A stretch of 64,000 nt of DNA from Paenibacillus sp. Its GTDB lineage: Bacteria; Bacillota; Bacilli; Paenibacillales; Paenibacillaceae. The stretch lies in assembly GCA_017512705.1 (NCBI GenBank), contig JAFWEX010000072.1, positions 1-64,000 of the forward strand, in the 5' to 3' direction. Both the position numbers and the translations under genes were made by a program. Positions 25,553 to 34,463 of this stretch are shown here, piece after piece (position 1 is the stretch's first letter; every line of letters starts with the position of its first letter). The notes beneath the pieces were generated by a model. It was not told the origin of the DNA. It saw only the letters and a list, made by a program, of their open reading frames with translations, and made no database searches.

Positions 25553-26251
25553 ATGGCAGTAATCTCCATGAAGCAGCTTCTTGAAGCTGGGGTACACTTC
25601 GGTCACCAAACTCGTCGTTGGAACCCAAAAATGGATCGTTATATCTTCACTGAAAGAAACGGAATTTACATCATCGATTTGCAAAAAACGGTGAAAAAAG
25701 TCGAAGAGGCTTACAACTTCGTTAAAGGAATCGCAGGCGAGAATGGTACTATCCTGTTTGTAGGTACTAAGAAACAAGCTCAAGATTCCGTTAAAGAAGA
25801 AGCTGAACGCGCTGGTCAATTCTACATTAACCAACGCTGGCTCGGCGGTACCCTGACTAACTTCTCAACTATTCAAAAACGTATTGATCGTTTGAAACAG
25901 TTGGAAGCTTGGGAAGAAGACGGTACTTTCGCTGTTCTACCTAAAAAAGAAGTTATCTTGCTTCGCAAAGAAAAAGATCGTCTTGAGAAATTCTTGGGCG
26001 GTATTAAAAATATGAAAGGTCTGCCTAGTGCTCTGTTCATCATCGATCCACGCAAAGAGCGTATCGCTGTTGCTGAAGCTCGCAAATTGGGTATCCCAAT
26101 CGTTGGTATCGTTGATACGAACTGTGACCCAGACGAGATCGATTATGTTATCCCAGGTAATGACGACGCAATCCGCGCCGTTAAATTGCTGACAGGTAAA
26201 ATGGCTGACGCAGTTATCGAAGCTAACCAAGGCGAAGAAACTTCCGCTTAA
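25553..26251 (+). CDS. rpsB: 30S ribosomal protein S2
   Basis: 232 residues from ATG 25553, set by AGGAGGTGTG at 25539-25548; the frame extends upstream to 25397 but that part runs through the promoter. Typical S2 start [26 protein letters not shown], then [10 protein letters not shown] and [31 protein letters not shown]2 assembles late on the small-subunit body. tsf follows, as in nearly all bacteria, here separated by a hairpin with a T-run. Confidence 0.98.
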   Translation: MAVISMKQLLEAGVHFGHQTRRWNPKMDRYIFTERNGIYIIDLQKTVKKVEEAYNFVKGIAGENGTILFVGTKKQAQDSVKEEAERAGQFYINQRWLGGTLTNFSTIQKRIDRLKQLEAWEEDGTFAVLPKKEVILLRKEKDRLEKFLGGIKNMKGLPSALFIIDPRKERIAVAEARKLGIPIVGIVDTNCDPDEIDYVIPGNDDAIRAVKLLTGKMADAVIEANQGEETSA

Positions 26252-26284
26252 TAGTTTTCGAACATATCATTCATGAATTTAATG

Positions 26285-26329
26285 AAAAGGGTGGTTGGTA
26301 GGTGTATAACCTCTCACTACCCTTTTTTT
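26285..26329 (+). terminator. Terminator-like hairpin between rpsB and tsf
   Basis: AAAAGGGT (26285-26292) faces ACCCTTTT (26319-26326), with an inner AGGT/ACCT pair (26300-26303, 26309-26312), then a run of Ts to 26329. It probably reduces read-through into tsf rather than ending the transcript, as no obvious promoter was found before tsf. Confidence 0.65.
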
Positions 26330-26368
26330 AGAGTGAACTTACAATACTTAATCTGGAGGGAATTTATA

Positions 26369-27019
26369 ATGGCAGTTAATGCGAGTGCAGTAAAAGAACT
26401 TCGCGAAAAAACAGGCGCAGGTATGCTTGATTGCAAAAAAGCGCTTGAAGAGGCGAATGGTGATGTAACAAAAGCGGCAGAATTGTTGCGCGAGAAAGGA
26501 CTTTCCGCAGCAGCTAGTAAAGCAGGACGTGCGGCTACTGAAGGTGTAGTTGAATCTTACATCCACGCTGGCGGCCGTATTGGTGTCTTGGTAGAAGTTA
26601 ACTGCGAAACAGACTTTGTTGGTAAAACGGACCAGTTCAAAGATTTTGTTAAAGATGTAGCAATGCAAATCGCAGCAGCTAATCCTAAATTTGTATCCCG
26701 TGAAGAGGTTCCAACAGAGGAGTTGGAAAAAGAGAAAGAAATTTTGAAAGCTCAGGCGCTGAATGAAGGTAAACCAGAAAAAATCATCGAGAAAATGGTT
26801 GAAGGCCGTATCGGTAAATATTACGAAGAATACTGTCTGTTGGAGCAAAGCTTCGTTAAAGATCCGGATAAAACAATTTCTCAATTGCTGAACGAAAAAA
26901 TCAGCCAAATCGGTGAAAACATCTCCATCCGTCGTTTCGTTCGTTACGAACTGGGTGAAGGTCTGGAGAAAAAAGTAGATAACTTCGTAGAAGAAGTTAT
27001 GTCACAAGTAAACAAATAA
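26369..27019 (+). CDS. tsf: Elongation factor Ts, short form
   Basis: 216 residues from ATG 26369 (TGGAGGG at 26354-26360). The N-terminal UBA-like domain ([25 protein letters not shown]) and the [10 protein letters not shown] nucleotide-exchange motif are intact. The protein is about 75 residues shorter than B. subtilis EF-Ts (about 293), resembling the short Thermus type with one core subdomain. No frameshift is visible and the end reads [11 protein letters not shown], so it is a genuine short form. EF-Ts recycles EF-Tu-GDP. Confidence 0.96.
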   Translation: MAVNASAVKELREKTGAGMLDCKKALEEANGDVTKAAELLREKGLSAAASKAGRAATEGVVESYIHAGGRIGVLVEVNCETDFVGKTDQFKDFVKDVAMQIAAANPKFVSREEVPTEELEKEKEILKAQALNEGKPEKIIEKMVEGRIGKYYEEYCLLEQSFVKDPDKTISQLLNEKISQIGENISIRRFVRYELGEGLEKKVDNFVEEVMSQVNK

Positions 27020-27145
27020 GACGCTTACCAAACCGACAAGCTAACAATGATTTTCGAAGATATAAGAATGATGAATCTTCAAAGCGTAAACTCCCTTATA
27101 TCTCAGGAAAACTTTGACTCTTCGGTTATTGTTTTTCGCATGAAT

Positions 27146-27172
27146 GGAACACTTCTGTGTTCCTTTCTTTTT
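27146..27172 (+). terminator. Intrinsic terminator after tsf
   Basis: GGAACAC (27146-27152), loop TTCT, GTGTTCC (27157-27163), then TTTCTTTTT. A perfect 7-bp stem with T-run, positioned 75 nt before pyrH, so pyrH is reached by read-through or from a promoter I could not identify. Confidence 0.85.
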
Positions 27173-27209
27173 AAGCAGGAGTCCATGCGCGAGAAGTTTT
27201 GTTGGTTGA

Positions 27210-27976
<767 letters not shown>

Positions 27977-27977
<1 letters not shown>

Positions 27978-28531
27978 TGCCACAAGCAGTTAAACAACAT
28001 GCTGAAGAGCGTATGGAAAAAGCGATTCAGGCACTGCGCCGCGACCTGGCTACTTTGCGTGCAGGACGTGCAACACCGGCTCTTCTGGATCGTGTACAGG
28101 TCGAGTATTATGGTGCGATGACACCGTTGAATCAGTTGGCTAATATTAGCACACCGGATTCCCGCACGCTGATGATCCAACCTTGGGATAAATCCTCATT
28201 GAATGACATTGAACGTGCGATTATGAAATCCGATTTGGGTCTTACACCGGCTAACGATGGTAGTATGATTCGTCTATCCATCCCGCCGCTTACAGAAGAG
28301 CGCAGAGCTGAGCTTGTCAAATTGACTAAAAAGTTTGGCGAAGAAGGTAAAGTCGCTATTCGTAATATTCGCCGTGATGCGAATGATGATATTAAGAAAA
28401 TGGAAAAATCCGAGATTTCCGAGGATGAATCCCGGAGACATCAGGAAGACATCCAAAAATCGACTGATAAATATATCGCTGAAGTCGATAAGGTACTTGC
28501 TGCCAAAGAAAAAGAAATCATGGAAGTGTAA
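27977..28531 (+). CDS. frr: Ribosome recycling factor
   Basis: 184 residues, the normal length. The two-domain L-shape is recognisable: [27 protein letters not shown] in the long helix, [22 protein letters not shown], and [26 protein letters not shown]. With EF-G it splits post-termination ribosomes. The 1-nt overlap with pyrH indicates coupling; a terminator follows the stop. Confidence 0.97.
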
Positions 28532-28576
28532 GACAAGCGCAGCCCCTCCATTCCGGTGGGGTTTTGTCTCTTTTTC
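28532..28576 (+). terminator. Intrinsic terminator after frr
   Basis: Outer GACAA/TTGTC pairs enclose CCCC-T-CC and GG-T-GGGG, followed by TTTTGTCTCTTTTT. The hairpin begins right after the stop codon and separates frr from uppS. Confidence 0.75.
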
Positions 28577-28620
28577 TAAGCTTCAGATGAAGAAACTTCA
28601 GGGATTTTGGAGGAACAGGA

Positions 28621-29388
28621 ATGATCAAACGGGTTCGGTCGTGGTGGAATGGGGCTGACAAGCAGGAAACGCTGACTATATCCGAGGATAATATCCCGCA
28701 GCACGTCGCTATCATCATGGACGGTAACGGACGATGGGCCAAACGTTTGGGCTTACCGCGTATAGCTGGGCACCAGAACGGCATGAAGGCAGTTAAGCGT
28801 GCAACCATCGCGGCGGATGAACTAGGCATCAAATATCTGACGATGTACGCTTTTTCGACAGAAAACTGGACGCGACCAAAAGAAGAAGTGGATTTTCTGA
28901 TGAGACTTCCGCAAGAGTTTTTGGCTATTGAATTGGATGAATTGATAGAAAAGAATGTACGTATCCGTATGATGGGGCATGAGGAACATCTACCTTCGCA
29001 TACGGTCAACGCTTTGCGGGAAGCCATTCGTCTTACAGAGCATAATACTGGTCTTGTATTGAATTTCGCGATGAACTATGGAAGCCGCCGAGAGATGACG
29101 GAGTGTGTGAAAGAAATAGCAATGCAGGTCCAATCGGGGGAATTAGCTGCAGAAGATATCACACCTGAACTTATCGACAAACATATGCTGACCGCAGACA
29201 TGCCTGATCCGGATCTGTTGATCCGAACAAGTGGAGAACTGCGACTGAGCAATTTTATGTTATGGCAGCTTGCATATAGTGAATTATGGTTTACGAATAT
29301 ATACTGGCCCGAATTTGGCAAACAGCACTTGCTTGAAGCAGTAGCCGAATATCAGCGCAGAACAAGGCGTTACGGCGGTTTGAAATAG
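28621..29388 (+). CDS. uppS: Undecaprenyl diphosphate synthase
   Basis: 255 residues. Cis-prenyltransferase motif with catalytic D34: HVAIIMDGNGRWAKRLGLPRIAGH, then TMYAFSTENWTRP, and C-terminal DPDLLIRTSGELRLSNFMLWQ. It makes the C55 lipid carrier used for peptidoglycan and teichoic acid assembly. ATG follows GGAGGAACAG. cdsA begins 16 nt after its stop. Confidence 0.97.
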   Translation: MIKRVRSWWNGADKQETLTISEDNIPQHVAIIMDGNGRWAKRLGLPRIAGHQNGMKAVKRATIAADELGIKYLTMYAFSTENWTRPKEEVDFLMRLPQEFLAIELDELIEKNVRIRMMGHEEHLPSHTVNALREAIRLTEHNTGLVLNFAMNYGSRREMTECVKEIAMQVQSGELAAEDITPELIDKHMLTADMPDPDLLIRTSGELRLSNFMLWQLAYSELWFTNIYWPEFGKQHLLEAVAEYQRRTRRYGGLK

Positions 29389-29404
29389 ATGGAGGATGAA
29401 GCCG

Positions 29405-30199
29405 TTGAAACAGCGATTAACGACTGGAATTATAGCTGGTGTGGTTTTTTTAGGGTTTTGTATGCTTGGCGGACCCTGGTATCACGGGTTGGTCTTGCTA
29501 ATGGCTGTCATCGGTTATTATGAGTTTGTAAAAATGACAGGGGTGAAGCCTTTCTCAGGTGTAGCCCTAATTGGATATGCAGGAAACATCTCCATTGTAT
29601 TTCCTTGGGGAATGGTATGGGACGAACGACCCTTGTCCTTGTTTCAAATATTGTGGATAGTCATGTTGATTTTGATGACGGCCTCGGTTGTTACCAAGAA
29701 CAGACTTCCAATTAATGTAATAGCTATGCTCTTCATTGGGGTCCTGTACATAGGTATAGGGTTCTATTACATCGCAGAATCGAGACATTTGGTTCATGGT
29801 TTGTTCTGGACATTTCTGTTGCTCGGTTCGATCTGGGCAAGTGATGCGGGGGCTTACTTTGTAGGGAAATGGATTGGGAAAAACAAACTTTGGCCTTCAA
29901 TCAGTCCGAATAAGACGATAGAAGGAGCTATGGGTGGTATAGTTATTTCCATTCTGACTTCGGTTGTATTTGCCCTCTCCTCTGATGGACTGCTCTCTTG
30001 GCAGAGAGCGATCGTGATCGGACTAGCCTGCGCAGTTGTTGGTCAGATGGGTGACTTGATCCAATCTGCTTACAAACGAGTATACAACATCAAGGATTCA
30101 GGTAACCTACTTCCTGGGCATGGTGGTATTTTGGATCGATGCGATAGTTGGATTGTGGTGTTTCCATTCGTACATATTCTGATGTTACTGCCCTATTAA
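29405..30199 (+). CDS. cdsA: Phosphatidate cytidylyltransferase
   Basis: 264 residues from TTG 29405: GGAGG at 29391-29395 would abut ATG 29396 but is correctly spaced from the TTG. A multi-spanning membrane protein ending with the CDS signature SAYKRVYNIKDSGNLLPGHGGILDRCD. It forms CDP-diacylglycerol, the precursor of phospholipids. Neighbours uppS and dxr place it in a lipid/isoprenoid cluster. Confidence 0.95.
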   Translation: MKQRLTTGIIAGVVFLGFCMLGGPWYHGLVLLMAVIGYYEFVKMTGVKPFSGVALIGYAGNISIVFPWGMVWDERPLSLFQILWIVMLILMTASVVTKNRLPINVIAMLFIGVLYIGIGFYYIAESRHLVHGLFWTFLLLGSIWASDAGAYFVGKWIGKNKLWPSISPNKTIEGAMGGIVISILTSVVFALSSDGLLSWQRAIVIGLACAVVGQMGDLIQSAYKRVYNIKDSGNLLPGHGGILDRCDSWIVVFPFVHILMLLPY

Positions 30200-30269
30200 G
30201 AAAACACAGTTCTAAGATCGGAAGTGTGATCGCGGCAGGTGTCGGATTCATTAGAGGTGAGGTGCAGCA

Positions 30270-31409
30270 ATGAAAAAAATAGCGATTCTTGGTTCGACAG
30301 GATCGATTGGAACGCAGACACTAAGTGTCGTTGATATGCATCCAGAGCGGTTTAAAGTGGAGGCGTTGGCTGCCGGAAATAATGTGGACCTGATTATTGA
30401 GCAGGCGAATCGATACCAACCTAAAAAAATCTCGGTAGGGACGAAAGACCTGGCTGATAAAATCGCTGCACATGTTCCATTAGGAACAAAAGTGTATTAC
30501 GGATCTGAAGGCCTTATTGAAATTGCTGCAGGAACAGAAGCGGAAACGGTAGTTACGGCTGTTGTAGGCAGTGTTGGATTGGAGTCTACGCTTGCTGCGA
30601 TAGAGTCGGGCAAACAGATTGGCTTAGCGAATAAAGAAACTCTCGTAACCGCGGGTCATATTGTTACAGCAAGAGCAGAAGCAAAGGGAGTATCTATTCT
30701 ACCTGTAGATAGCGAACACTCGGCTATTTTCCAATGTTTAAACGGAGAAAATCGGTCTAGCGTTGCAGGAATTACATTAACTGCATCCGGTGGTTCATTC
30801 CGGCACCTTACACGTGAGCAGTTGAAGCAGGTAACTGTAGAGGATGCACTTAAACATCCAAACTGGTCAATGGGCTCCAAAATAACGATTGATTCCGCAA
30901 CGATGGTTAACAAAGGTCTTGAAGTTATTGAAGCACATTGGTTGTTTGGTCTAGATTATGAACGAATTGCGGTTCTGCTTCATCCCGAAAGTATTATTCA
31001 TTCATATGTGGAATTTGAAGATACCAGTATTATCGCACAACTTGGTACTCCAGATATGCGTGTTGCGATCCAATACGCGTTGACCTATCCTGAGCGTGTG
31101 TCTTCTCCAGCAAACCGATTGTCACTTGCCCAAGTAGGAAAACTTCATTTCAAAGAGATGGACATGGAGCGCTTCCCTTGTTTAAGAATGGCGTATGAAT
31201 GTGGTAAAATGGGAGGGACGGCAACGACGGCATTTAATGCGGCAAATGAGATTGCTGTAGCTCGTTTCTTGCAGAAGGAGATCTCATTCCTTAAAATAGA
31301 AGAGATCATTGCTTCTGTGCTGGATTCGCATCAGAATGTGGACAATCCTGATCTGGAACAAATTGCTGCTTGTGATCAGAATAGTCGCAGACTGGCGTCA
31401 TTGTTGTAA
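30270..31409 (+). CDS. dxr: 1-deoxy-D-xylulose 5-phosphate reductoisomerase
   Basis: 379 residues. NADPH-binding GSTGSIGTQTL at the N-terminus; metal and substrate residues in PVDSEHSAIFQCL, TASGGSFR, and HPNWSMGSKITIDSATMVNKGLEVIEA. It converts DXP to MEP in isoprenoid synthesis, feeding uppS. ATG preceded by AGAGGTGAGGTG. A long T-rich stretch follows the stop, but no convincing stem precedes it. Confidence 0.97.
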   Translation: MKKIAILGSTGSIGTQTLSVVDMHPERFKVEALAAGNNVDLIIEQANRYQPKKISVGTKDLADKIAAHVPLGTKVYYGSEGLIEIAAGTEAETVVTAVVGSVGLESTLAAIESGKQIGLANKETLVTAGHIVTARAEAKGVSILPVDSEHSAIFQCLNGENRSSVAGITLTASGGSFRHLTREQLKQVTVEDALKHPNWSMGSKITIDSATMVNKGLEVIEAHWLFGLDYERIAVLLHPESIIHSYVEFEDTSIIAQLGTPDMRVAIQYALTYPERVSSPANRLSLAQVGKLHFKEMDMERFPCLRMAYECGKMGGTATTAFNAANEIAVARFLQKEISFLKIEEIIASVLDSHQNVDNPDLEQIAACDQNSRRLASLL

Positions 31410-31523
31410 TCTCTTTTTTTTCAGACAATCTGGAAGAAGTGATTCTCTTGTGTGGCATTAGAGAATAATGATAATCTAGAGGGACAGACTGCGGTATTTG
31501 CCGTGAAGGAGGATGGATAGGGA

Positions 31524-32795
31524 TTGGAAACCATACAAGTGGTATTTCTAACGGTGCTCATGTTCTTTGTCATCGTGACGGTACATGAGTGGGGGCATTA
31601 TTATTTTGCCAAACGCGCCGGCATTCTTGTACGGGAATTTGCGATCGGTTTTGGTCCCAAATTATTCTCATATAAAAGAAATGAGACGCAGTTTACGCTG
31701 CGCTTACTGCCTTTTGGCGGATATGCACGGATGGCAGGAGAGGACCCTGAATTAGTCGAGATTCAGGAAGGACAGACCATTGCGGTACGCTCTGCGGATG
31801 ATCAGGTTAAGATGATCTATCTCGATCAGTTGGATAATCGCAAAAATGTAATCCGCGGAGAAGTGATCTCCATTGATATGGAGAATACCCTTAAGCTTCA
31901 GCTCGACGTAGACGGCGAGATACAGCATTATGCGATTCACCCTAAAGCTATGCTTGTGAGCCGCGGTAAACAGACACAGATTGCGCCTAAAGATCGTCAG
32001 TTCGGAAGCAAGACGGTTGGACAACGGGCAATGGCCATATTTGCAGGTCCGCTCATGAACTTTATTCTTGCTTTTGTACTGTTTGCAGTATATGCACAGA
32101 TGGCGGGCGTTCCAGTGGAAAATCCGAAAAATCTGGAGATTGGTGAAGTGCTTGAAGGCGGAGCTGCAGATCAAGCTAACTTACAAAAAGGCGATATTAT
32201 TGAAACAATTAATGGTGCGGTTATCGGAACCGACTCAAAAAAAATGGTAGACATGATTGCTGATTCCAAAGACAAACCAATGGAATGGACCTTGCGCCGT
32301 GGAAATGAGACCTTTAATATTACGATCACACCTCGAGGCATCGAAGGTCAGGAAGGTGGCAAAGTTGGGATTGTACCTACACTGCCCACACGTTCCGTAG
32401 GATTCATTGAAACCTTTAAAGTTTCAGGCGTAGCAATGGTCGACACAACCCGAGTTATTTTTGAAGGGTTCCGACACCTGATCAACCAATTTAATATGGA
32501 TGATATTGGCGGTCCTGTTCGTACGTTTGAAGTAACTGGACAAATTGCCAAACAAGGAATTGAACAACTAACAAGATGGGCAGCGATTTTGAGCCTCTAT
32601 CTCGGTATTTTTAACCTGCTTCCGATTCCTGCACTTGATGGCAGTCGTCTTATATTTTTGGGAATTGAAGCCCTTCGCGGGCGTCCGATTGATCCAAATC
32701 GGGAAGGGATGGTACATTTTGTCGGATTCGCGATGCTCTTTGTACTGATGTTGGCTGTAACATATAATGATATACTTCGTTTAATTAACGGATAA
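31524..32795 (+). CDS. rseP: Site-2 intramembrane protease RseP/RasP
   Basis: 423 residues, TTG start at 31524 with AAGGAGG at 31507-31513. Zinc motif H21-E-W-G-H25 in the first membrane helix, a PDZ domain at about 200-280 (GGAADQANLQKGDIIETINGAVI), and the second active-site motif NLLPIPALDGSRL near the C-terminus. In Bacillus it cuts anti-sigma factors and leftover signal peptides in the membrane. Length matches RasP (about 420). Confidence 0.96.
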   Translation: METIQVVFLTVLMFFVIVTVHEWGHYYFAKRAGILVREFAIGFGPKLFSYKRNETQFTLRLLPFGGYARMAGEDPELVEIQEGQTIAVRSADDQVKMIYLDQLDNRKNVIRGEVISIDMENTLKLQLDVDGEIQHYAIHPKAMLVSRGKQTQIAPKDRQFGSKTVGQRAMAIFAGPLMNFILAFVLFAVYAQMAGVPVENPKNLEIGEVLEGGAADQANLQKGDIIETINGAVIGTDSKKMVDMIADSKDKPMEWTLRRGNETFNITITPRGIEGQEGGKVGIVPTLPTRSVGFIETFKVSGVAMVDTTRVIFEGFRHLINQFNMDDIGGPVRTFEVTGQIAKQGIEQLTRWAAILSLYLGIFNLLPIPALDGSRLIFLGIEALRGRPIDPNREGMVHFVGFAMLFVLMLAVTYNDILRLING

Positions 32796-32857
32796 TTACG
32801 GTTTGACTAGGTGCTGAGTATTCAGTACTGGTCGTTATGGGAGGACGCTGGTGTCTT

Positions 32858-34312
32858 ATGTCAAAGGAAAATGATAAACAGTTCGTGACTGAAATTACAC
32901 CGCAGGGAGAAGATTTCTCTCGCTGGTACATTGATGTTATTAAAAAAGCAGATTTGATGGACTATTCACCGGTTCGCGGCTGTATTGTGTTCAAACCGGA
33001 CGGTTTTGAAATCTGGGAGCACATCAAGGATGAGATGGATCGCCGGTTCCGCGAAACGGGCCACCGTAACGCATACTTCCCGATGTTTATTCCGGAGAGT
33101 TTTTTCCAAAAGGAAAAAGAGCATGTGGAAGGTTTTAACCCGGAGCTGCCTTGGGTAACCGAAGCAGGTGGGGAAAAGCTGGAAGAGCGTTTGGCGATTC
33201 GCCCTACGTCTGAAACGATTATTGGGCATATGTACTCGAAATGGATTCAGTCCTATCGCGATCTGCCAGTTCTGATTAATCAGTGGGCAAACGTTGTTCG
33301 CTGGGAAAAAAGAACGTTACCTTTCTTGCGCACCAGTGAGTTTTTGTGGCAAGAGGGATATACAGCGCATGAAACCGAAGAGGAAGCACGCGAAGAAACG
33401 ATGAAAATGCTTGAAATTTATCGTGAAGTTGTAGAAGAGTATCTTGCCATTCCGGTAATCACGGGTCAGAAGACCAAATCCGAGAAGTTTGCGGGTGCCG
33501 TAGATACCTTCTCTATTGAGGCGATGATGAAAGACGGTCGTGCTGTACAGGCAGGGACTTCCCACTATATGGGTACCAACTTTGCCAAAGCATTTGAGAT
33601 TCAATATTTGAGCCGCAATAACGTATTGGAACTTGCTCATACCACTTCATGGGGGACGAGTACACGTCTGATTGGAGCTTTGATCATGGTTCACGGTGAT
33701 GATCGAGGCCTGGTGCTTCCACCTAAAGTTGCACCAACACAGGTAGTCATGATTCCAATCGGACCACCAAAAACTCGTGATGCAGTTGTAGGTCGAGCGG
33801 ACGAGCTGTTCGCAGAGCTGAAGAAAGCTGGCATTCGTGTGAAAATGGATGATCGAAGTGACGTTCGTCCTGGCTGGAAGTTTAATGAATATGAAATGCG
33901 TGGAGTTCCTATCCGCTTGGAGATCGGTCCGCGTGATATGGAAAATGGCGTATGTGTTCTTGTATCCCGGATTACGGGTGAGAAGAAAGTGGTAGAACAG
34001 GCGAATCTGGTTGAAGAAATTCAAACTATGTTGACACAGGTACAGGCAGACATGCTTGAACGTGCACGTAAGTTCATGTCGGATAACTTCTATTCTGTAG
34101 ATACGCTGGATGAAATGAAAGAACTGATGGAAAACAAACGCGGCTTTACACTGGCTGGCTGGTGTGGTTCCGAAGCTTGCGAAGATAAGGTAAGAGAAGT
34201 CACGGGTGCAACTAGCCGGAACATTCCGTTCCAGCCTGCGGAAGAAAAGCACACATGTCTGGCTTGTGGTGAACAGGCGAAACACACGGTAGTGTTTGCA
34301 AGAGCATACTAA
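32858..34312 (+). CDS. proS: Prolyl-tRNA synthetase, archaeal/eukaryotic type
   Basis: 484 residues from ATG 32858. Class II motifs: GCIVFKPDGFEIWEHIKDEMDRRF (motif 1 region), LRTSEFLWQEGYTAH (motif 2), and SWGTSTRLIGALIMVHGDD (motif 3 region). It lacks the inserted editing domain of bacterial-type ProRS (about 565 residues) and has the C-terminal zinc-like Cys set (CGSEAC, CLACGEQ) of archaeal/eukaryotic-type enzymes. It charges tRNA-Pro. It occupies the rseP-proS-polC slot where B. subtilis carries the bacterial type. Confidence 0.95.
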   Translation: MSKENDKQFVTEITPQGEDFSRWYIDVIKKADLMDYSPVRGCIVFKPDGFEIWEHIKDEMDRRFRETGHRNAYFPMFIPESFFQKEKEHVEGFNPELPWVTEAGGEKLEERLAIRPTSETIIGHMYSKWIQSYRDLPVLINQWANVVRWEKRTLPFLRTSEFLWQEGYTAHETEEEAREETMKMLEIYREVVEEYLAIPVITGQKTKSEKFAGAVDTFSIEAMMKDGRAVQAGTSHYMGTNFAKAFEIQYLSRNNVLELAHTTSWGTSTRLIGALIMVHGDDRGLVLPPKVAPTQVVMIPIGPPKTRDAVVGRADELFAELKKAGIRVKMDDRSDVRPGWKFNEYEMRGVPIRLEIGPRDMENGVCVLVSRITGEKKVVEQANLVEEIQTMLTQVQADMLERARKFMSDNFYSVDTLDEMKELMENKRGFTLAGWCGSEACEDKVREVTGATSRNIPFQPAEEKHTCLACGEQAKHTVVFARAY

Positions 34313-34463
34313 GTCAGAACAGATTGACGAAGAAAGCTTATTCACCAACTAGGTAACGAATGAAGAGCTTCTGTCGGATAAAATGGGTCGGTGCGGGTTC
34401 GGATCGGGGACATTTTTGATTGCAGAAGCTTTTCATGTTTTAAGGGGGTATAGGAGGAACGCG

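Noticed and set aside
27114-27142. Promoter for pyrH starting with TTGACT
   Set aside because: No acceptable -10 sequence lies at 16-19 nt, and it is upstream of the tsf terminator.
31410-31523. Terminator after dxr
   Set aside because: A run of eight Ts follows the stop, but no stable stem precedes it; the weak ATTCTC/GAGAAT pair is downstream of the T-run.
33647-34348. 233-codon minus-strand frame over the end of proS
   Set aside because: Antisense to conserved proS coding sequence, no ribosome-binding site context, low-complexity Cys/Phe/His-rich translation.
34383-34463. N-terminal extension of PolC
   Set aside because: The ribosome-binding site AGGAGGAAC is downstream of it, and the internal ATG gives the normal PolC start and length.
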